This document shows, in pieces, positions 5,788 to 9,789 of a stretch of DNA of 9,789 nt. Under the pieces are notes generated by a model, which saw only the letters and a list, made by a program, of their open reading frames with translations, was not told the DNA's origin and did not search any database. A program made the translations under genes and the position numbers. Each line of letters starts with the position of its first letter. Position 1 is the first letter of the stretch. Origin of the DNA: Alphaproteobacteria bacterium (GTDB lineage: Bacteria > Pseudomonadota > Alphaproteobacteria > CACIAM-22H2); the NCBI GenBank assembly GCA_947500965.1, contig CANMWW010000046.1, forward strand, positions 1 through 9,789, written 5' to 3'.

Positions 5788-6660
5788 TCAGTCCCTGCGG
5801 TCGGCGATCGAGGCGAGGTAGCGCCCGTAGTCGGTCGGGCCCGCCTCGCGCGCGAGGTCGAGCAGCTGGTCGCGGTCGATGAATCCCTTCAGGAAGGCGA
5901 TCTCCTCGACGCAGGCGATCATGAAGCCCTGGCGCTTCTGCAGCGCGCGCACGAAGTCCGACGCCTCGCCCAGGCTGTCGACGGTGCCGGTGTCGAGCCA
6001 GGCGAAGCCGCGGCCCATCAGCTCGACGTTGAGGTCGCCGCGCTCGAGATAGGCGCGGTTCACGTCGGTGATCTCGAGCTCGCCGCGCGGCGAGGGCTTC
6101 ACGGCGCGCGCGATCTCGCACACGCGGCCGTCGTAGAAGTAGAGGCCGGTGACCGCCCAGTTCGAGCGCGGCTGCGCCGGCTTCTCCACCAGCCCGACCG
6201 GCCGGTAGTCGCGGTCCAGCTCGACGACGCCGTAGCGCCCGGGATCGGTCACCCGATAGGCGAATATCGTGGCGCCGCGCGTGCGTTCGGCGGCGCGCGA
6301 GAGGAGCTGCGGCAGGCCGTGGCCGAAGAAGACGTTGTCGCCGAGCACCAGCGCCGAGCGCTCGCCGGCCACGAACTCCTCGCCGATGATGTAGGCCTCC
6401 GCGAGGCCGCGGGGCGCGTCCTGCTCGGCGTAGCTGAACTCGAGGCCCCAGCGCCTGCCGTCGCCGAGCAGGCGGCGATAGGCCGGCAGGTCCTCCGGCG
6501 TCGAGATCAGCAGGATCTTGCGTATGCCCGCCAGCATCAGCGTCGACAGCGGGTAGTAGATCATCGGCTTGTCGTAGACCGGCAGCAGCTGCTTCGAGAC
6601 GGCGAGCGTCGTCGGGTGCAGGCGCGTGCCGCGGCCGCCGGCGAGGACGATGCCCTTCAC
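5788..6660 (-). CDS. rfbA: Glucose-1-phosphate thymidylyltransferase
   Basis: Joins glucose-1-phosphate and dTTP to give dTDP-glucose and pyrophosphate, the committed first step towards dTDP-L-rhamnose and other dTDP-6-deoxysugars of LPS and exopolysaccharide. The 290 residues match the usual 286-293. Motifs: the nucleotidyltransferase signature GIVLAGGRGTRLHPTT (3-18), SKQLLPVYDKPMIYYPLSTLMLAGI (22-46), ALVLGDNVFFGHG (103-115, with metal-binding Asp108), VVELDRDYRPVGLVEKP (145-161), TGLYFYD (171-177), GELEITDVNRAYL (193-205) and GFAWLDTGTVDSLGEASDFV (218-237). The GTG at 6660 overlaps the rfbB stop by 4 bases (GTGA), with GGAG 4 bases upstream, so translation is probably coupled to rfbB. Also called rmlA. 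Confidence 0.97.
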   Translation of the reverse strand: MKGIVLAGGRGTRLHPTTLAVSKQLLPVYDKPMIYYPLSTLMLAGIRKILLISTPEDLPAYRRLLGDGRRWGLEFSYAEQDAPRGLAEAYIIGEEFVAGERSALVLGDNVFFGHGLPQLLSRAAERTRGATIFAYRVTDPGRYGVVELDRDYRPVGLVEKPAQPRSNWAVTGLYFYDGRVCEIARAVKPSPRGELEITDVNRAYLERGDLNVELMGRGFAWLDTGTVDSLGEASDFVRALQKRQGFMIACVEEIAFLKGFIDRDQLLDLAREAGPTDYGRYLASIADRRD

Positions 6661-7730
6661 GCCGCGCTCCGCGCCGCGCCGCCCGCCGGGAGCCCGAGCC
6701 GCTCGCCGCCATAGACGCGCTCGCGCAGCGGCCTCCACCAGGCCTCGTTGTCGAGGTACCAGCGCACGGTGCGCTCCAGGCCGGCCTCGAAGTCGAGGCG
6801 CGGGCGCCAGCCGAGCTCGTCGCGCAGCCGCGAGGCGTCGATCGCGTAGCGATGGTCGTGGCCGGGCCGGTCCGCGACGTGGCGGACCAGCGCCTCGTGC
6901 GGCGCGCCCGCCGGGCGCAGCGCGTCCATGATCGCGCAGATCCGGCGCACGACGTCGATGTTCGCGCGCTCGGCGTTGCCGCCGACGTTGTAGGAGCGCC
7001 CCGGCTGGCCGCGCCCGAGCACGAGGTGAAGCGCGCGGACATGGTCCTCGACGTGCAGCCAGTCGCGCACGTTGCGGCCCGTGCCATAGACCGGCAGCGG
7101 CTTGCCCTCGAGGGCGTTGAGGATCGTGAGCGGGATCAGCTTCTCGGGGAACTGGCACGGGCCGTAGTTGTTCGAGCAGTTCGACACCATGACCGGCATG
7201 CCATGGGTGCGGTGCCAGGCGAGCGCGAGGTGGTCGGAGGCCGCCTTGCTGGCGGCGTAGGGCGAGCTCGGCGCGTAGGGCGTGTCCTCGGTGAAGAGCC
7301 CGGTCTCGCCCAGCGATCCATAGACCTCGTCGGTCGAGACATGGAGGAAGCGGAAGCGCGCGCGCGCCTCGCCCTCCAGCGCGCTCCAGTGGCCGCGCGC
7401 CGCCTCGAGCAGGACATGCGTGCCCAGCACGTTGGTGCGCACGAAGGCGTCCGAGCCGGTGATCGAGCGGTCGACATGGCTCTCGGCGGCGAGGTGGACC
7501 ACGGCGTCGGGGCGGAACCGCGCGAAGGCCGCGCGCATCGCCTCGGCGTCGCAGATGTCGGCGCGCAGGAACTCGTAGCCGGGCAGCGCGGCGACGGGCG
7601 CCAGCGAGGCGGGGTTCGCGGCATAGGTCAGGCTGTCGACGTTGAGGACGCGCAGGCCCAGCTCGCCCGCGAGGTGCCGGCAGAGGGCGGAGCCGATGAA
7701 GCCGGCGCCGCCGGTGACGAGGATCTTCAT
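6657..7730 (-). CDS. rfbB: dTDP-glucose 4,6-dehydratase
   Basis: Converts dTDP-glucose to dTDP-4-keto-6-deoxyglucose with tightly bound NAD+, the second step of the dTDP-rhamnose route. The 357-residue extended SDR protein has the Rossmann motif GGAGFIG (7-13), NVDSLTYA (30-37), ADICD (57-61), HLAAESHVDRSI (79-90), the catalytic STDEVYG (132-138; Thr133, Asp134, Glu135), the YxxxK pair Tyr158/Lys162, SNCSNNYGP (183-191), the substrate region FPEKLIPL (194-201) and NVRDWLHVEDH (220-230). The ATG at 7730 has GAGGG 10 bases upstream. The short Gly/Ala-rich C-terminal extension (about 345-357) is probably not functional. First gene of the rfbBA pair; rfbC and rfbD are not in the window, so the end sugar cannot be told from here. 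Also called rmlB. Confidence 0.97.
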   Translation of the reverse strand: MKILVTGGAGFIGSALCRHLAGELGLRVLNVDSLTYAANPASLAPVAALPGYEFLRADICDAEAMRAAFARFRPDAVVHLAAESHVDRSITGSDAFVRTNVLGTHVLLEAARGHWSALEGEARARFRFLHVSTDEVYGSLGETGLFTEDTPYAPSSPYAASKAASDHLALAWHRTHGMPVMVSNCSNNYGPCQFPEKLIPLTILNALEGKPLPVYGTGRNVRDWLHVEDHVRALHLVLGRGQPGRSYNVGGNAERANIDVVRRICAIMDALRPAGAPHEALVRHVADRPGHDHRYAIDASRLRDELGWRPRLDFEAGLERTVRWYLDNEAWWRPLRERVYGGERLGLPAGGAARSAA

Positions 7731-7887
7731 GCCGCGATGTCCCTCTATGGCCCGCCGGACGCCCGCGCCCGACGGGTCGGATGCTCGGCGAACAAGCTTA
7801 ATATCGGGCTAATGACCCCGTCGGTCCGGGGTTCCGGGGGCGCGTCGCCGCTTGTCCCGCAATGCCCGAGGCGGCAAGTTGCGCGGC
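7731..7887. promoter_or_regulatory. Divergent rfbB/panC control region
   Basis: Both genes start from this 157-base region, so their promoters probably lie here. In GC-rich surroundings an AT-rich island stands out at about 7791-7815 (AAGCTTAATATC, then CTAATGA). It offers a TAATAT -10 on the plus strand and TATTAA on the minus strand, but neither has a good -35 at 17 bases. CCGACGGG (7769-7776) and its exact reverse complement CCCGTCGG (7817-7824) flank the island, symmetric about AAGCTT (7794-7799). Smaller hairpins are 7769-7780 and 7815-7832. Confidence 0.4.
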
Positions 7888-8736
7888 ATGGAGATCTGCC
7901 GCGACCTTCACTCGCTGCGCGCCGCCTGCGCGGCCCTCCGGGCCGGCGGCCGCCGGCTCGGACTGGTGCCGACCATGGGCGCCCTGCATGCCGGCCACGT
8001 CTCCCTGCTGGCGGCGGCGCGCGCCGCCGGGGCCGACGCGGTGGCGGCGTCGATCTTCGTCAACCCGCTGCAGTTCAACGCCAGCGACGACCTCGCGCGC
8101 TACCCGCGCGACGAGGAGGGGGACCTCGCGAAGCTGCGCGCGGCCGGCTGCGACCTCGCCTGGCTGCCGCCGGTGGACGCGATGTACCCGCCGGGCAACT
8201 GCAGCACGATCGAGGTCGCCGGCCCCTCGAAGGGCTTCGAGGGCGACGCGCGGCCGGGGCATTTCCGCGGCGTGGCGACGGTCTGCGCCAAGCTCTTCCT
8301 GCAGACCGGCGCCGACATCGCCGCCTTCGGCGAGAAGGACTGGCAGCAGCTGCAGGTGGTGACGCGCATGGCGCACGACCTCGACATCCCGGTCCGCATC
8401 CAGCCCGTGCCGACGATGCGAGAGGCGGACGGGCTCGCCATGTCCTCGCGCAACCGCTTCCTGAGCCCGCCCGAGCGCGCGATCGCGCCGCTCCTCTACC
8501 AGGTCATGCTCGACGCGGCCGGCGGGATGGCGGGCGGCGCGCCGGTGCCCCGGGTGCTCGCGGCCGGACGGGAGAGGCTCGTCGCCGCGGGCTTCGCGCC
8601 GGACTACCTCGCGCTGGTGGCGGCGGAGAGCCTCGAGCCCCTCGACGCCCTCGACCGCGCGCGGCCGATGCGGCTGCTCGCGGCCGCGCGCCTCGGCGCC
8701 GTGCGCCTCCTCGACAACATCGCCGTCGCGTCCTGA
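7888..8736 (+). CDS. panC: Pantoate--beta-alanine ligase (pantothenate synthetase)
   Basis: Condenses pantoate with beta-alanine at the cost of ATP, via pantoyl-adenylate, to make pantothenate (vitamin B5), the coenzyme A precursor. The 282-residue length is normal. Motifs: LVPTMGALHAGHVSLL (26-41, the HIGH-like ATP site), SIFVNPLQFN (55-64, pantoate binding), HFRGVATVCAKLF (125-137), FGEKDWQQL (147-155; the family usually has Tyr where Trp152 is) and MREADGLAMSSRNRFLS (177-193, the KMSKS-like loop). The ATG at 7888 places PTMG 27 residues after the start, as in E. coli PanC. The TTG at 7852 would add 12 unrelated residues. No strong Shine-Dalgarno lies before 7888 (GAGG is 16 bases away), so the start is likely but not proved. 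panB is not in the window. Confidence 0.97.
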   Translation: MEICRDLHSLRAACAALRAGGRRLGLVPTMGALHAGHVSLLAAARAAGADAVAASIFVNPLQFNASDDLARYPRDEEGDLAKLRAAGCDLAWLPPVDAMYPPGNCSTIEVAGPSKGFEGDARPGHFRGVATVCAKLFLQTGADIAAFGEKDWQQLQVVTRMAHDLDIPVRIQPVPTMREADGLAMSSRNRFLSPPERAIAPLLYQVMLDAAGGMAGGAPVPRVLAAGRERLVAAGFAPDYLALVAAESLEPLDALDRARPMRLLAAARLGAVRLLDNIAVAS

Positions 8737-8748
8737 GGGCGCCTCAGG
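8732..8748. terminator. Palindrome containing both convergent stop codons (panC and LLM gene)
   Basis: CCTGAGG-GCG-CCTCAGG is a perfect 7-bp inverted repeat with a 3-base loop. The panC TGA (8734-8736) is in the left arm and the TGA of the opposite gene (8744-8746 on the plus strand) is in the right arm. It would form the same hairpin in both transcripts. No T-tract follows on either side, so intrinsic termination is not assured; a shared 3'-end or RNase-blocking structure is an alternative. Confidence 0.5.
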
Positions 8749-9763
8749 CGGCCTCGCGGCGCGGGGCGATGGCGCAGGCTTCCGCCAGCAGCGAATAGGA
8801 CCGCCGCCGCGCGGCGGCGTCGTGGCAGATCGACACCACCATCGCCTCGTCGACGCCATAGGCGGCGACAAGCTGCTCGAGCTGCGCGCGCGCCTGCTCC
8901 GGCGCGCCGACGATCTGGCGGCGGCGGTTGCGCTCGACGACGGCGCGCTCGCGGTCCGTGTAGGGATAGGCGAGCGCCTCCTCCACGGTCGGGATGGGCC
9001 CGAGCTCGCCGCGCTCGAGGCGCAGCCGCCAGAGGTCGCGCGAGCTCGCGAGGCGCTGGGCCTCGGCCTCGGTGTCCGCGACGAGCACGAAGACGCCGAT
9101 CGAGCCCATCGGCGCGCCGAGCGTGCGCGACGCGCGGAAATGGGTTCGGTAGAGGTCCATGGATTCGAGGCCACCCTGCGCGGTGATGAAATGCGCGTGG
9201 CTGAAGGCGAGGCCGAAATGCGCGGCGAAGCGCGCGCTCTCGCCCGAAGAGCCGAGCACCCAGAGCTCGGGCATCGTCGGCCCCGCCGGCTGCGCCTTCA
9301 CGCTCGCGAAGGGATGGTCGACCGGCAGGCTGCCCGCGAGCCAGTCGACGAGGTCGGCCATGCGGTGCGGGAACTGCTCGACGCCATGCGCGTAGGGCCC
9401 GGTCTGCAGCGCCATCGCGGTGCGGCCGTCGGAGCCCGGCGCGCGCCCGATGCCGAGGTCGATGCGGCCGGGATAGAGCGCCTCGAGCACGCGGAACTGC
9501 TCGGCCACCTTGAGCGCCGAGTAGTGCGAGAGCATGACGCCGCCCGAGCCGACGCGCAGGTTCCTCGTCTCCGCCGCGATGCGCGTGATGAGGATCTCGG
9601 GCGCGGTGCCGGCGAGCCCGTCGGAGGCGTGGTGCTCCGCCACCCAGTAGCGGTGGTAGCCCAGCGCGTCGCAATGGCGCGCCAGATCGATCGTCTCGCG
9701 GATGGCCTCGGCGGGCGTGCCGCCGGCGCGGATGGGCGACTGGTCGAGGACGGAGAGCTTCAT
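8744..9763 (-). CDS. LLM-class flavin-dependent oxidoreductase (luciferase-like monooxygenase)
   Basis: Bacterial luciferase-like TIM-barrel enzyme that would use reduced FMN (or F420) and oxygen on an unknown substrate. The 339 residues start MKLSVLDQSPIRAGG, typical of the group that includes E. coli YhbW and MsnO8-like proteins. Other matches: LARHCDALGYHRYWVAEHH (27-45), SHYSALKVAEQFRVLEALYPGRIDLGIGRAPG (79-110), LWVLGSSGESARFAAHFGLAFSHAHF (167-192), and a C-terminal IVGAPEQARAQLEQLVAAYGVDE (284-306). I chose the ATG at 9763 because AGGAGG lies 9 bases upstream (9773-9778); the in-frame ATG at 9772 abuts that site. It converges on panC and I see no functional link between them. Substrate specificity cannot be read from sequence. 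The promoter lies beyond the window end. Confidence 0.93.
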   Translation of the reverse strand: MKLSVLDQSPIRAGGTPAEAIRETIDLARHCDALGYHRYWVAEHHASDGLAGTAPEILITRIAAETRNLRVGSGGVMLSHYSALKVAEQFRVLEALYPGRIDLGIGRAPGSDGRTAMALQTGPYAHGVEQFPHRMADLVDWLAGSLPVDHPFASVKAQPAGPTMPELWVLGSSGESARFAAHFGLAFSHAHFITAQGGLESMDLYRTHFRASRTLGAPMGSIGVFVLVADTEAEAQRLASSRDLWRLRLERGELGPIPTVEEALAYPYTDRERAVVERNRRRQIVGAPEQARAQLEQLVAAYGVDEAMVVSICHDAAARRRSYSLLAEACAIAPRREAA

Positions 9764-9789
9764 GGCGCGCATCCTCCTGCGCGGCCCCG

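Noticed and set aside
5453..7087. A 544-codon minus-strand open frame over rfbA, the tRNA and the FYDLN gene
   Set aside because: It is an alternate frame of rfbB/rfbA running through a tRNA gene, with Arg-rich low-complexity translation.
7852..7887. TTG at 7852 as start of panC
   Set aside because: It would add 12 residues not found in PanC; ATG 7888 aligns with the family start.
9764..9772. ATG at 9772 as start of the LLM oxidoreductase
   Set aside because: AGGAGG directly abuts that ATG with no spacer; the ATG at 9763 has a 9-base spacer and gives the family N-terminus MKLSVLDQSP.
1..9789. CRISPR array, insertion sequence, toxin-antitoxin or defence genes
   Set aside because: No regularly spaced repeats, transposase motifs or small paired toxin/antitoxin frames were seen; every sizeable real frame is accounted for by a recognised family.

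Overview
The window reads as chromosomal DNA of a very GC-rich alphaproteobacterium. Three things suggest this: the block (FYDLN_acid/TIGR02300 family gene) | aroA-cmk-rpsA, which is typical of Alphaproteobacteria; an S1 protein with the alphaproteobacterial N-terminal (FADLLEESL) and C-terminal (SLGDILGAALRR) style; and base composition. A Rhodospirillales/Acetobacteraceae-like lineage is my guess, not shown. Eight protein genes and one tRNA gene fill almost all of it. I see no mobile element, CRISPR array, phage gene or defence system, and no convincing undescribed multi-gene system; the window is mostly housekeeping.

Left part (1-5041, minus strand): aroA (EPSP synthase) overlaps cmk (cytidylate kinase) by 4 bases, and cmk is followed after a 113-base structured gap by rpsA (ribosomal protein S1, six S1 repeats). 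A strong Rho-independent terminator follows rpsA. Downstream is a separate gene for an exported or membrane-anchored Tim44-like domain protein with its own strong terminator. The ihfB gene often found after rpsA is not in the window.

Centre (5042-5787): a 176-base divergent region carrying several perfect palindromes separates aroA from a plus-strand gene for a small zinc-ribbon/acidic-tail FYDLN_acid protein. Next come a candidate promoter, a complete tRNA-Ala(GGC) gene with encoded CCA, and a terminator hairpin.

Right part (5788-9763): rfbB and rfbA (minus strand, overlapping by 4 bases) encode the first two steps from glucose-1-phosphate to dTDP-4-keto-6-deoxyglucose; rfbC and rfbD are not in the window. 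panC (pantoate-beta-alanine ligase) is divergent from rfbB, across a 157-base region with an AT-rich island. A luciferase-like (LLM) flavin monooxygenase gene converges on panC with only 7 bases between the stops, both stops lying in one perfect palindrome.

The most useful second-look items are this shared palindrome, the palindrome cluster between aroA and the FYDLN gene, the symmetric element between rfbB and panC, the uncharacterised FYDLN and Tim44-like proteins, and a class II-type AroA with Gly in its PEP-site loop.
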